Assembly (NCBI RefSeq): GCF_021391495.1
Contig: NZ_CP090063.1
Location: 186,001-250,000 of the forward strand
Direction of reading: 5' to 3'
DNA from: Amycolatopsis acidiphila
Lineage (GTDB): Bacteria; Actinomycetota; Actinomycetes; Mycobacteriales; Pseudonocardiaceae
DNA: 64,000 nucleotides
Shown: positions 1 to 8,447 of the stretch, one piece after another
How positions within the stretch are numbered: position 1 is the stretch's first letter
Layout of the letters: each line of letters begins with the position of its first letter
Notes under the pieces: generated by a model
Seen by the model: only the letters and a program-made list of their open reading frames with translations
What the model was told of the DNA's origin: nothing
The model's database searches: none
Position numbers and translations under genes: made by a program

Positions 1-111
1 CACCAGTTTCCGATCTTGTACTGCAACCGGGTTCGCTGACGGCTGAGAGAGTCCGAAAACGCAGCTGATCCGCTAACGTGCTGCAGGGACCATTTCCGAG
101 GGGGAACGTCG

Positions 112-873
112 ATGCCACACCAGTTCTCGCTGTCGCTGGCGGCGCTGGACGTGCTGCTCGAGCACATGAAGCTCGGGCGGGCGCCCGCGCCGTTCGAGGT
201 GCCCTACATCGGCACGTCGAGCACCCAGCGGGCACAGGTGCGCGGAGCGGTGTTCCGTGAGCTCGAATCCCGTGGCCTCGCCGGCCGCGGCCGACTCGAC
301 CCGGACCTGGAGCTGGCGCTGCACACCTTCACCAAAGCGCCCGTCGCGATCACCGCCGTCGCTCAGCTGGAGGAGGGCAAGCAGCTGTTCGCCCGCGCCG
401 TGTCGAACGGGCAGTACGCGGTGGTCGCCAAGCAGGACCAGAACTCGGTGATCTTCACCGACGCCCGCCCGACGGCGATCGTGCCCGGCATCGTCGACCT
501 GCTGCCGCTCACCCCGGCGGCCGCCGGCCAGTCGGTCACCGTGTCGAAGCCGGCGAAGCGCGCGAAGCACCGCCTCGACGACGACAACAGCTACGACCCG
601 TTCGCCAACGTGAGCAAGCCGCGCTCGACGGCGCCGGCCCAGTTGCGCATGGTCGAGCGCATCTTCCAGAAGCCCAAGCTGCGGATCGGCCAGTTCAGCG
701 CCGTCGTGCAGGCCCACCGGCTGACCCCGACCGCCTGGTTCGACACCGAAGAGGGCCGCTACTTCGTCACCTCACGCGACGCGGAGGACGGTCAGAGCTG
801 GGTCACCTACGCGCCCGCGGACAACGCACGGATCGCGCACCACCTGTTCGAGCAGCTGCAGCCGTATCAGTAG
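112..873 (+). CDS. ESX secretion-associated EspG-family protein
   Basis: The 253-residue soluble protein has the look of actinobacterial EspG proteins, the cytosolic chaperones that bind PE/PPE-type substrates of type VII (ESX) secretion. The amphipathic N-terminal stretch (about residues 5-35) followed by alternating short strands fits that family; no catalytic motif is visible. It lacks a signal peptide and membrane segments. The ATG follows a strong GAGGGGGA at 98-105. No ESX core gene lies in the window, so this is an orphan or the end of a cluster to the left. Its stop overlaps the end of the convergent glfT1 gene by 7 bases. The assignment rests on overall resemblance only. Confidence 0.7.
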   Translation: MPHQFSLSLAALDVLLEHMKLGRAPAPFEVPYIGTSSTQRAQVRGAVFRELESRGLAGRGRLDPDLELALHTFTKAPVAITAVAQLEEGKQLFARAVSNGQYAVVAKQDQNSVIFTDARPTAIVPGIVDLLPLTPAAAGQSVTVSKPAKRAKHRLDDDNSYDPFANVSKPRSTAPAQLRMVERIFQKPKLRIGQFSAVVQAHRLTPTAWFDTEEGRYFVTSRDAEDGQSWVTYAPADNARIAHHLFEQLQPYQ

Positions 874-1784
874 CGGAAGAACTTCTCCCGCTGCCCCTGC
901 CGCACCAGCTTCAGCCACTGCAGGAACGCCTTCGGGTCACGCTTGACGCCCACGAAGTACAGCCCGAACCGGATCACCTCGAGGGCGCCGATCTTGCGCA
1001 TCCCGGGCTGCGACAGCAGATAACCCCGGTTGCGGTAGGTGTAGTAGCGCTTGACCTCGTTCTCCGGGTCCTGCGCGTGGAACCGCCCGCCGAGCATCGG
1101 CTTGAACTCGTCCGAGCCGTCGGGGTGCAGGTAGGACGCCTTCAGCGACGTGCCGAACGGCAGCCCCGACCGCGCCAGCCGCCGGTGCACCTCGACCTCG
1201 TCACCGCGGAAGAACAGCCGCAGGTCCGGCACGCCGACGACGTCCAGCGTGGACGCGCGGAACAGCGCGCCGTTGAACAGCGAGGCGATCCCGGGCAGGA
1301 AGTCGGCGCCCAGCTCCGCCGAGGACCGCTTCCAGGTCAGGCCCCGCCGCAGCGGGAACGCCAGCTTCGCGGGCGCGTCGATGTTCGTCACCACCGGCGA
1401 CACCTCGGCCAGGCCGCGCTTGTCGGCCTCCGTCAGCAGCACCTCGAGGACGGTCTCGTCGGCGGGCCTGCCGTCGTCGTCCGCCAGCCACACCCAGTCC
1501 GCGCCCAGTGACAGCGCGTGCAGCATGCCCAGCGCGAACCCGCCCGCGCCACCGAGGTTCCGGTGCGAGGGCAGGTAGGTGTACGGCAGCGGATAGGACT
1601 CGACGACCGCGCGCGCGGGCTGGTCCGGCCCGTTGTCGACGACCACGAGGTGGTCGACCGGCCGGGTCTGCGCGGCGATCACCTTGAGCGAGTCCGCGAG
1701 CAGGTCACGCCGGTGCCTGGTGACCACGACGGCCACCACGGCACCCTTGCCGAGCGGCGCCTGCTCGGGACTGCTCATGCTCAC
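867..1784 (-). CDS. glfT1: Galactofuranosyltransferase GlfT1
   Basis: This family-2 (GT-A) glycosyltransferase of 305 residues matches GlfT1 (Rv3782), which adds the first galactofuranose residues to the decaprenyl-PP-GlcNAc-rhamnose linker in arabinogalactan synthesis at the inner face of the membrane. Visible motifs are the N-terminal nucleotide-binding strand VVAVVVTRHRR, the VVDNG turn (residues 48-52), NLGGAGGF (76-83) and the metal-binding DDD at 102-104. It overlaps the stop of the ABC ATPase gene upstream by four bases, so wzm-wzt-glfT1 form one minus-strand operon, the same order as Rv3783-Rv3781-Rv3782 components in mycobacteria. Confidence 0.9.
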   Translation of the reverse strand: MSMSSPEQAPLGKGAVVAVVVTRHRRDLLADSLKVIAAQTRPVDHLVVVDNGPDQPARAVVESYPLPYTYLPSHRNLGGAGGFALGMLHALSLGADWVWLADDDGRPADETVLEVLLTEADKRGLAEVSPVVTNIDAPAKLAFPLRRGLTWKRSSAELGADFLPGIASLFNGALFRASTLDVVGVPDLRLFFRGDEVEVHRRLARSGLPFGTSLKASYLHPDGSDEFKPMLGGRFHAQDPENEVKRYYTYRNRGYLLSQPGMRKIGALEVIRFGLYFVGVKRDPKAFLQWLKLVRQGQREKFFRY

Positions 1785-2596
1785 TCACCGCCTTTGACTG
1801 TCACCACGTGCTCGGCCCCGATCCGGGCGGCCGTCTCCGCGCTGATGCTCTCGTAGGGGTCCCGCCCCTTGTAGGCGGTCAGGACCTCGCGCAGGGAGCC
1901 CTGCATGCGCATCCGGCCCTCGTCCATCCAGATGGCCGTGGTGCACAGCTCCAACAGTAGGTCGTCGGCGTGCGAGGCGAAGACCAACAGGCCGGAGCGG
2001 CGCACGAGATCCACGAGCCGGTCGCGGGCCTTGTTCAGGAACGCCGCGTCGACGGCGCCGATGCCCTCGTCGAGGATCAGGATCTCGGGGTCGATCGTGG
2101 TGACCACGCCGAGCGCCAGGCGCACGCGCATACCGGTCGAGTACGTCCGCAGCGGCATCGAGAGGTAGTCGCCGAGCTCGGTGAAGTCCGCGATGTCGTC
2201 GACCCGCTTCTCCATCTGCTTGCGGGTCATGCCGAGGAAGAGGCCGCGGATCATGATGTTCTCGTAGCCGGAGATCTCCGGGTCCATCCCGATGCCCAGG
2301 TCGAACACCGGCGCGACCTTGCCCTCCACCCGGGCGGTGCCGCGGGTGGGCTCGTAGATGCCCGACAGCAACCGCAGCAGCGTGGACTTGCCGGCGCCGT
2401 TGTGCCCGACGAGGCCGACGCGGTCGCCGTCCTTGAGCGCCAGCGACACGTCCTGCAGCGCCTCGATCACCGGCACCCTGCTGTCCGTGCCGATCTTGCC
2501 GCCGACCTTGCCGAGCACCCGCTTCTTCAGCGACCGGGTCTTCGCGTCGAAGATCGGGAAATCGACGTACGCGTTGTTGACTTCAATGTTGACCAT
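1781..2596 (-). CDS. wzt: Galactan ABC exporter, ATP-binding subunit (Wzt)
   Basis: This 271-residue ATPase of the polysaccharide (Wzt/RfbE, Rv3781-like) class energises flipping of the lipid-linked galactan precursor. Walker A GHNGAGKS lies at residues 64-71, the ABC signature YSTGM at 152-156 and Walker B ILILDE at 172-177. As in the Wzt family, an N-terminal extension of about 45 residues precedes the core ATPase. It lacks the C-terminal carbohydrate-binding domain of some O-antigen Wzt proteins, as do the mycobacterial homologues. It sits 9 bases after the permease gene and overlaps glfT1. Confidence 0.92.
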   Translation of the reverse strand: MVNIEVNNAYVDFPIFDAKTRSLKKRVLGKVGGKIGTDSRVPVIEALQDVSLALKDGDRVGLVGHNGAGKSTLLRLLSGIYEPTRGTARVEGKVAPVFDLGIGMDPEISGYENIMIRGLFLGMTRKQMEKRVDDIADFTELGDYLSMPLRTYSTGMRVRLALGVVTTIDPEILILDEGIGAVDAAFLNKARDRLVDLVRRSGLLVFASHADDLLLELCTTAIWMDEGRMRMQGSLREVLTAYKGRDPYESISAETAARIGAEHVVTVKGGE

Positions 2597-2605
2597 GTCT
2601 AGTTC

Positions 2606-3568
2606 TCACACCCAGTAGGAGACGCGGGCCCGGTAGTTGCGCATCGCGACGAGGGCGAGCAACCAGCCCACGACGGTGATCCCGCCGACGACGACCCAGC
2701 TCCAGGGGTTGACGGCCTGTCCGATCAACGGCGCACGCAGGATCTGGACGAAGTGGTAGAAGGGGTTCAGGTGCACGATCGGCACCACCCACGAGGCGAG
2801 TGCCGAGCGGGCGCCGTGGCCGTACAGCTGGTCGATGGGCCAGACGATCGGGGTCATGTAGAACAGCAGCTGGATCAGCGAGTTGATCACCTGCGGGATG
2901 TCCCGGTAGCGGGTCGAGATGATGCCGAGCAGTAGCGTGATCCACCAGGCGTTGAACGCCAGCAGGAAGAACGCGGGGATCGCGCTCAGCGAGTACAGGC
3001 CCAGGCCCGGGTGACAGATCGGTGAGTCCGGCCCGCAGGTGCCCGTGGTGAGACCGTACGAGTGGCTCAGCGAGCCGAAGAAGATCGCGTCGATGATGAC
3101 CACGACGATCAGGTTGTGCGCGAACATCAGCGTCTGCCGCCACACCGTGCGCAGCGCGTACACCGTCAACGGCGCGCGGATCTGCTTGATCAGGCCCTCG
3201 TTGGAGATGAAGGTCTCCATGCCCTCCGACAGGCAGCCGCTGATGAAGGTCCAGACGATGAACCCGGTGGAGATGTAGGGCAGGAACGTCGAGGTGTGCA
3301 GGCCCCACAACTGTGAGTACAGCAGGCCGAGGCCGAGGGAGATGACGCCCTGGCTGATGGTGATCCAGAACGGGCCGATCACCGACCGGCGGTAGCGCTG
3401 CTTGATGTCCTGCCAGCCCAGGTGACTCCACAGCTCACGCTGCGAAAACCCCTCGCGGATGTCCTCGAACGCGCGCGCGAAGGAACGGCTGTTCGCCGAG
3501 GGCGGGATCCGCCGTGGACCGTTTGTCACAGGATCGCTGGCCGTGTCGACCGTGCTGGTGGCGTGCAC
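2606..3568 (-). CDS. wzm: Galactan ABC exporter, permease subunit (Wzm)
   Basis: This is an ABC-2 type permease with about six membrane segments, the partner of the adjacent Wzt ATPase and the equivalent of Rv3783. The GTG at 3568 is preferred because the sequence from there begins with a short cytoplasmic tail and then the conserved amphipathic segment FEDIREGFSQRELW. The ATG 72 bases upstream would add 24 proline/glycine-rich residues with no family support. A weak GAGG lies just before the GTG. The protein would be 320 residues. With glfT1 and divergent glfT2 it completes a galactan synthesis and export module. Confidence 0.88.
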   Translation of the reverse strand: MHATSTVDTASDPVTNGPRRIPPSANSRSFARAFEDIREGFSQRELWSHLGWQDIKQRYRRSVIGPFWITISQGVISLGLGLLYSQLWGLHTSTFLPYISTGFIVWTFISGCLSEGMETFISNEGLIKQIRAPLTVYALRTVWRQTLMFAHNLIVVVIIDAIFFGSLSHSYGLTTGTCGPDSPICHPGLGLYSLSAIPAFFLLAFNAWWITLLLGIISTRYRDIPQVINSLIQLLFYMTPIVWPIDQLYGHGARSALASWVVPIVHLNPFYHFVQILRAPLIGQAVNPWSWVVVGGITVVGWLLALVAMRNYRARVSYWV

Positions 3569-3762
3569 TGCCTCAGGGTAGCGACCGGAACCGGGGGGTC
3601 CCGTTGAGGGCGGGCAACCTCCTGCCACCTGGGGCGTCACTCTTTCGGGGCGGATAATTCCTGGCCGCTTGTGCCCGGTAGCGTGTGATCCACCTTCCGC
3701 CGAGGCGCCGTAGCCTCCGCTGTTTCGACAAACACAAAATCTGAAGCGGGGTGTCGAGCGAC

Positions 3763-5628
3763 ATGACCCAGAACGCGGTTGCCGAGCCGGAGAACCGGTC
3801 GGGAAGCCAGGGCGGCGAGCCGGGGCGGCTGCTGGCGCAGCGCACGTTCTTCGCCGCGCGCTCCTTCCCCGCTCCGGACGCGATGTACGCGGCCGCGACG
3901 CTGGGTGCGGTTGTCACCGAACGTGACCGGGTGACCGTCGAGCCGCACGCGTACGTCACCACCAACACCTACTTCGGCCGCTTTCCGGCGAGCTACTGGC
4001 AGCGCTACACCGAGGTCGCGACCTGCGACGTCGAGGCCGTGGTCACCGGCTCGGGCAAGCTGCTGATCAGCGCGTCGGACAGCAAGGGCGACTCCCGCAC
4101 GGCGGCGAGCACCGTCGTCGAGGGCGCCGACCACGAGACCGTCCGGCTGACCGCGCCGATCGACCGGTTCGTCGACGGTGGCGCGCTGTGGCTCGACATC
4201 GAGACCGGCGGCGAGCGCCTGGTCGTGGAGGACGTGCGCTGGACGGTGGCGAGCGCGAAGGCGCCGCGCCCGGTCTCGGTGGTCATCTGCACGCACAACC
4301 GCGCCGACTACTGCATCGAGACGCTGACCGAGCTGGCCGAAGACCCGGCCGTCCGCGACTACGTCGCCGCGGTGCACGTCACCGACCAGGGCACCGACAC
4401 CGTGGAGTCGCGCGAGCGCTTCGCGTACGTCAAGGAGCTGCTCGGTGACAAGCTCCGCTACGTCCGCCAGCCCAACCTCGGCGGTGCCGGCGGCTTCACC
4501 CGCGGCATGTACGAGACGCTCGAGGCCCCGGGCGGCGAGGACGCGCACGTCCTGCTGATGGACGACGACATCAAGCTCGAGTCCGACACCATCCTGCGGA
4601 TCAGCGCGCTCGCCAACTCCACCACCGAGCCCGCCGTGGTGGGTGGCCAGAACCTGTGCGAGCTGCACCCCGACCAGCTGTTCGTCGACGCGGACATCGC
4701 GAACCTGCCGAAGCTTCGTGCCGGGATCGACCGCACGGACTCGCTGTCGCAGCGCAGCATGCTCGAGCACAACCAGGACCGCCGCGTCGACGCCACGCAC
4801 AACGCGTGGTGGTGCTGCCTGATCCCCGCCGAGGTCGTGCGGGCCATCGGCTACCCGCTGCCGATCTTCTTCCAGTGGGACGACGTCGAGTACGGCCTGC
4901 GGGCGCGCGGCGCGGGCTTCTTCACCGTGACCCTGCCCGGCGCCGGGGTCTGGCACCAGGACCTGCACTGGAAGGGCTGGGACGACTGGGCCCGCTACTT
5001 CCACTACCGCAACGGCCTGATCACCGCGGCGCTGCACCACCAGCTGCAGCCCAAGGACATGTTCCAGTTCCTGCTCAACGAGTTCATGGAGACGCTGGCC
5101 TCGATGCAGTACGGCCTGGCTGCGACCATGATCAAGGCGATCGAGGACTTCCTGGACGGCCCCGCCGGCCTGGCCGACGGCGGTGCGAACGTGGTGCAGG
5201 CGATCCGGATGCTGCGTGCCGAGTACCCCGAGACCCACATCGTGCCCGCGGCGCGCGCCGGTGTCCGGGCCGACCACATGCCGATCGTGCGCGCGGGCTT
5301 CGAGCCGTCGAGGCCGACGCTGGTGATGCTCAAGCGCCTGGCCATGCAGTACCTGGACAAGCCGGGCGGCAGCGCGGCGGTCCGCGCCGGTGACGAGCAC
5401 TGGTGGCACGTGTCGCTGTTCCGCACGGCGGTCGTCACCGACTCCTCGCAGACGGGTGTGCGGGTGCGCCGGCTGGACAAGAAGCTGATGACCAGGCTCG
5501 GCAAGCAGGGCCTGGCAGTGCTGTGGCGGTTGCGGCAGGAGGGGGACCAGACGGTCCGCCGCTACCACGAGGCGCAGCCGCAGCTGACCAGCAAGGAGAA
5601 CTGGGAGCGCCTCTTCGGCGGCCGATGA
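3763..5628 (+). CDS. glfT2: Bifunctional galactofuranosyltransferase GlfT2
   Basis: GlfT2 polymerises the arabinogalactan galactan, alternating beta-1,5 and beta-1,6 galactofuranose from UDP-Galf. The protein (621 residues from this ATG; M. tuberculosis GlfT2 is of similar size) has an N-terminal beta-sandwich (about 1-165), a GT-A domain and a C-terminal helical domain. Visible signature residues are THNR, NLGGAGGFTRG, the metal-binding DDD (about 267-269), WDDVEYGLR (about 372-380, holding the catalytic acid) and the following WHQD histidine. A GTG 12 bases upstream is an alternative start. The stop overlaps the next gene as ATGA, so it leads the nonulosonic-acid operon. Confidence 0.93.
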   Translation: MTQNAVAEPENRSGSQGGEPGRLLAQRTFFAARSFPAPDAMYAAATLGAVVTERDRVTVEPHAYVTTNTYFGRFPASYWQRYTEVATCDVEAVVTGSGKLLISASDSKGDSRTAASTVVEGADHETVRLTAPIDRFVDGGALWLDIETGGERLVVEDVRWTVASAKAPRPVSVVICTHNRADYCIETLTELAEDPAVRDYVAAVHVTDQGTDTVESRERFAYVKELLGDKLRYVRQPNLGGAGGFTRGMYETLEAPGGEDAHVLLMDDDIKLESDTILRISALANSTTEPAVVGGQNLCELHPDQLFVDADIANLPKLRAGIDRTDSLSQRSMLEHNQDRRVDATHNAWWCCLIPAEVVRAIGYPLPIFFQWDDVEYGLRARGAGFFTVTLPGAGVWHQDLHWKGWDDWARYFHYRNGLITAALHHQLQPKDMFQFLLNEFMETLASMQYGLAATMIKAIEDFLDGPAGLADGGANVVQAIRMLRAEYPETHIVPAARAGVRADHMPIVRAGFEPSRPTLVMLKRLAMQYLDKPGGSAAVRAGDEHWWHVSLFRTAVVTDSSQTGVRVRRLDKKLMTRLGKQGLAVLWRLRQEGDQTVRRYHEAQPQLTSKENWERLFGGR

Positions 5629-6842
5629 GCGGGTTCCGTACCCTCACCCACGTGGCTGAACGAGAGGGGACCCGCGTCCTGGCGGTCGTACCCGCGCGGG
5701 GCGGCTCGAAGGGTGTGCCGGGGAAGAACCTCGCGAAGGTTGGCGAGGACCCGCTGATCGCGCGGGCGGTGCGGGCACTGCGCTCGTCCGCCCGGGTCGA
5801 CGAGGTCGTCGTCAGCACCGACAGCACCGAGATCGGCGCGGCCGCGCGGGCGGTGGGTGCCGCCGTGCTGCCGCGTCCGGACGAACTGTCGGGCGACGTG
5901 GTGTCCTCGGAAGCGGTTCTGTTGCACTCGCTGGACGTGTTCGAGGAAGAGCACGGGTACGCCCCCGAGGTGGTACTGCTCGTGCAGTGCACTTCGCCGT
6001 TCATCGCCACCGAGACGGTCGACAACGTCGTCTCGCAGATCCTCGACGAGGGCTGGGACTGCGCCTTCACGGCCGTACGCGTGCACGAGTTCCTGTGGCA
6101 GCGCGACGACGAAGGCGGTGCGGTCGCGGTGAACCACGACGCGGCGGTACGGCCGCGGCGTCAGGAGCGCACGCCGGAGTTCCGCGAAACCGGTGCGGTG
6201 TACGGGATGCGCGTTCCCGGCTTCCGCGCGGCGCGGCACCGGTTCTTCGGGCGCATCGGGCTCGTGGAGACGCCCGCGAAGCACGCCATCGAGATCGACA
6301 CCCCCGAAGACCTCGCGATCGCCCGCGCGCTGGCGGCGACGATCGAGCCGTCATCCGCCGAGGTCGACGTGGACGCCGTGGTCACCGACTTCGACGGCGT
6401 GCACACCGACGACCGCGCGCTGGTGCTGCAGGACGGCACCGAGGGCGTCATGGTCAGCCGGTCCGACGGGGCGGGCGTCGCGCGCCTGCTCGCCGCCGGG
6501 ATCCCGCTGATGATCCTGTCCGTCGAGCGGAACCCGGTGGTCGCCGCCAGGGCGGCGAAGCTCGGCGCGGAGGTGCTGCACGGCGTCGGCGACAAGGCCG
6601 CCGTGCTCAAGAACTGGCTCGCCGAGCAGCGGCTGGACCCCGCCCGGGTCGCGTTCGTCGGCAACGACCTGCGCGACCTGGAGGCGATGGCCCTGGTCGG
6701 CTGGCCCATCGCGGTGCAGGACGCGCGGCCCGAGGTCCGCAACGCGGCTCGCCTGGTGCTGAGCAGGCCCGGCGGGTCCGGTGCGGTCCGCGAGGTGGCC
6801 GATCTCGTCCTGCACGCAGTCGAACGGAGGAAAGAACAGTGA
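5625..6842 (+). CDS. neuA: CMP-nonulosonate cytidylyltransferase fused to HAD phosphatase (NeuA-KdsC type)
   Basis: This 405-residue protein has two domains. Residues about 15-240 are a CMP-sialic acid synthetase (NeuA) with the nucleotide-binding loop VVPARGGSKGVPGKNL at 21-36. Residues about 248-400 form a type C0 HAD phosphatase related to KdsC and Kdn-9-P phosphatase. All four HAD motifs are intact: DFDG with D255 and D257, S299, K324 and GNDLRD at 346-351. A complete HAD domain suggests it dephosphorylates a 9-phosphate sugar before CMP activation. The ATG overlaps the glfT2 stop and the stop overlaps neuB, implying translational coupling. The exact sugar (Kdn, Neu5Ac or another) cannot be read from sequence. 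Confidence 0.85.
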   Translation: MSGFRTLTHVAEREGTRVLAVVPARGGSKGVPGKNLAKVGEDPLIARAVRALRSSARVDEVVVSTDSTEIGAAARAVGAAVLPRPDELSGDVVSSEAVLLHSLDVFEEEHGYAPEVVLLVQCTSPFIATETVDNVVSQILDEGWDCAFTAVRVHEFLWQRDDEGGAVAVNHDAAVRPRRQERTPEFRETGAVYGMRVPGFRAARHRFFGRIGLVETPAKHAIEIDTPEDLAIARALAATIEPSSAEVDVDAVVTDFDGVHTDDRALVLQDGTEGVMVSRSDGAGVARLLAAGIPLMILSVERNPVVAARAAKLGAEVLHGVGDKAAVLKNWLAEQRLDPARVAFVGNDLRDLEAMALVGWPIAVQDARPEVRNAARLVLSRPGGSGAVREVADLVLHAVERRKEQ

Positions 6843-7708
6843 CTTCTGCCGTGCGGATCGGCGACCGAGTTCTCGGCGCGGGGCACCCGGTGTACACCGT
6901 CGCGGAGATCGGCATCAACCACAACGGCGATGTGGAGATCGCCAAGCGGTTGATCGAGCTCGCCGCGAACGTCGGCGCGGACGCGGTCAAGTTCCAGAAG
7001 CGGACGCCCGACATCGCGACCCCGCCGGACATGCGCGACACGTTGCGCGACACCCCGTGGGGGCAGATGACCTACCTCGACTACCGGTACCGCGTGGAGT
7101 TCGGCGAGTCCGAGTACGAGGCGATCGACGGGTACTGCCGCGAGCTGGGCCTCGCCTGGTTCGCCTCGCCGTGGGACGTGCCGAGCGTGGAGTTCCTGGA
7201 GAAGTTCGACGTCGTCACGCACAAGGTGGCCTCGGCCTCGCTGACCGACATCGAACTGCTGAAGGCGTTGCGCGATACCGGGAAGCCGATCATCGCCTCC
7301 ACCGGTATGTCCACAATGGACGAGATCGACGCGGCGGTCGAGGTGCTGGGCACCGAGCGGCTGGTGCTGCTGCACGCCACCTCGACGTACCCGTGCCCGC
7401 CGGAAGAGGCGAACCTCCGCATGATCAACACGCTGGCCGACCGGTTCGGCGTGCCGATCGGCTACTCCGGGCACGAGCGCGGCCTGCAGGTGTCGATCGC
7501 CGCGGTGGCCATGGGCGCGTGCCTGGTCGAGCGGCACGTCACGCTGGACCGGACGATGTGGGGCTCGGACCAGGCCGCGTCGCTGGAGCCTGACGGCCTG
7601 CGGCGGCTGGTCCGCGACATCCGCAACGTCGAGCTGGCGCTCGGCGACGGTGTCAAGCGCGTGTTCCCCGGCGAGGAGGCCCCGCGCCGCCGTTTGCGCC
7701 GGGTGTGA
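6839..7708 (+). CDS. neuB: Nonulosonic acid synthase (NeuB family), short form without SAF domain
   Basis: NeuB-family enzymes condense phosphoenolpyruvate with a mannose-type aldose to form a nine-carbon sialic-acid-like sugar. Family motifs are AEIGINHNG (residues 22-30), KFQK (51-54), the STGMST turn and IGYSGHE. At 289 residues it has the TIM-barrel catalytic domain but lacks the C-terminal antifreeze-like (SAF) domain of canonical enzymes of about 345 residues. The GTG start has a GGAGG eight bases upstream and overlaps the neuA stop (GTGA). Its partners are neuA-HAD and a GT29-like gene. The missing SAF domain may alter substrate choice or oligomer contacts. Confidence 0.88.
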   Translation: MTSAVRIGDRVLGAGHPVYTVAEIGINHNGDVEIAKRLIELAANVGADAVKFQKRTPDIATPPDMRDTLRDTPWGQMTYLDYRYRVEFGESEYEAIDGYCRELGLAWFASPWDVPSVEFLEKFDVVTHKVASASLTDIELLKALRDTGKPIIASTGMSTMDEIDAAVEVLGTERLVLLHATSTYPCPPEEANLRMINTLADRFGVPIGYSGHERGLQVSIAAVAMGACLVERHVTLDRTMWGSDQAASLEPDGLRRLVRDIRNVELALGDGVKRVFPGEEAPRRRLRRV

Positions 7709-7763
7709 CGCCCGACGGGCGGTTCGTTACAGTCTCCCGGTCGATCGGTGAAGGGTGGGAGCT

Positions 7764-8447
7764 GTGCACCTGGCAGAGGCTGCACCGGAGCAGGCGGACG
7801 CGTCTCGACAGCTCGACGTGCTCCGGGACCTGCTCGCCTCGTACGCCCGTGGCAGGCGGGTCGAGACCCTGACAGTGGTGGGCAACGCCCCGCTGACCCC
7901 GGACACCGAACGGGCCGCCCTGATCGACGGCAGTGACCTCGTGCTGCGGATGACGACGTTCGCGCTCGACGAGCCCGGCGGGCAGCCGGCGTACGGCCGC
8001 AAGACCGACGTCGTCGTCGTGCACCGCGGCGTGCTGGTCAGCCCGCACACGTTCGCCGACTACAAGTCCCGGCTCTACCTGCTGGCCGAGCCGGGACGGC
8101 TGCACTGGGAGCCCGAGATCATCCCCGGCTGGTGGCCAACGGACCTGGGGTTCGTGCCGATCCCGAACCGGCCGTTCGTGCGCCCGCTGGGGCGCCTGCT
8201 GGGGCTCGACCCCGAGCAGGCGATCTGGGCGACCACCGGCACGCTCGTCGTCTACCTCGCCGTCCGGCTCTTTCCCGAGGCCAGGATCCGGATCACCGGG
8301 TTCTCGATCCTCGACAAGCCCGAGCAGACGACGTTCGCGCACGCGTGGGGCCAGGACGTGAACGTGACCGGAGACCATCGCCTGCACGCCGAGTCCGCGC
8401 TGCTGCGCTCGTGGCGTGACAACGGAGAAATCGAGTTGATCCCGTGA
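7764..8447 (+). CDS. Putative sialyltransferase-like glycosyltransferase (GT29-type motifs)
   Basis: The 227-residue protein carries three stretches resembling sialyltransferase (GT29) sialylmotifs in the right order. An L-like motif runs from about residue 37 to 66 (TVVGNAPL then DLVLRMTTF). An S-like motif begins ATTGTLVVYLAVRLF at about 156 and ends with ITGF. A VS-like H-x4-E (H205, E210) lies near the end. It lacks a membrane anchor. Directly following neuA and neuB, it is the natural candidate to transfer the CMP-activated sugar. GTG 7764 is chosen for the AAGGG eight bases before it; GTG 7755 is possible. Bacterial GT29 proteins are unusual, so the call needs a profile search. Confidence 0.6.
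   Translation: MHLAEAAPEQADASRQLDVLRDLLASYARGRRVETLTVVGNAPLTPDTERAALIDGSDLVLRMTTFALDEPGGQPAYGRKTDVVVVHRGVLVSPHTFADYKSRLYLLAEPGRLHWEPEIIPGWWPTDLGFVPIPNRPFVRPLGRLLGLDPEQAIWATTGTLVVYLAVRLFPEARIRITGFSILDKPEQTTFAHAWGQDVNVTGDHRLHAESALLRSWRDNGEIELIP

Noticed and set aside
3637..5568. Long open frame of 643 codons opposite glfT2
   Set aside because: It is the antisense shadow of a gene with clear motifs; its translation is Arg/His/Val-rich with no family features.
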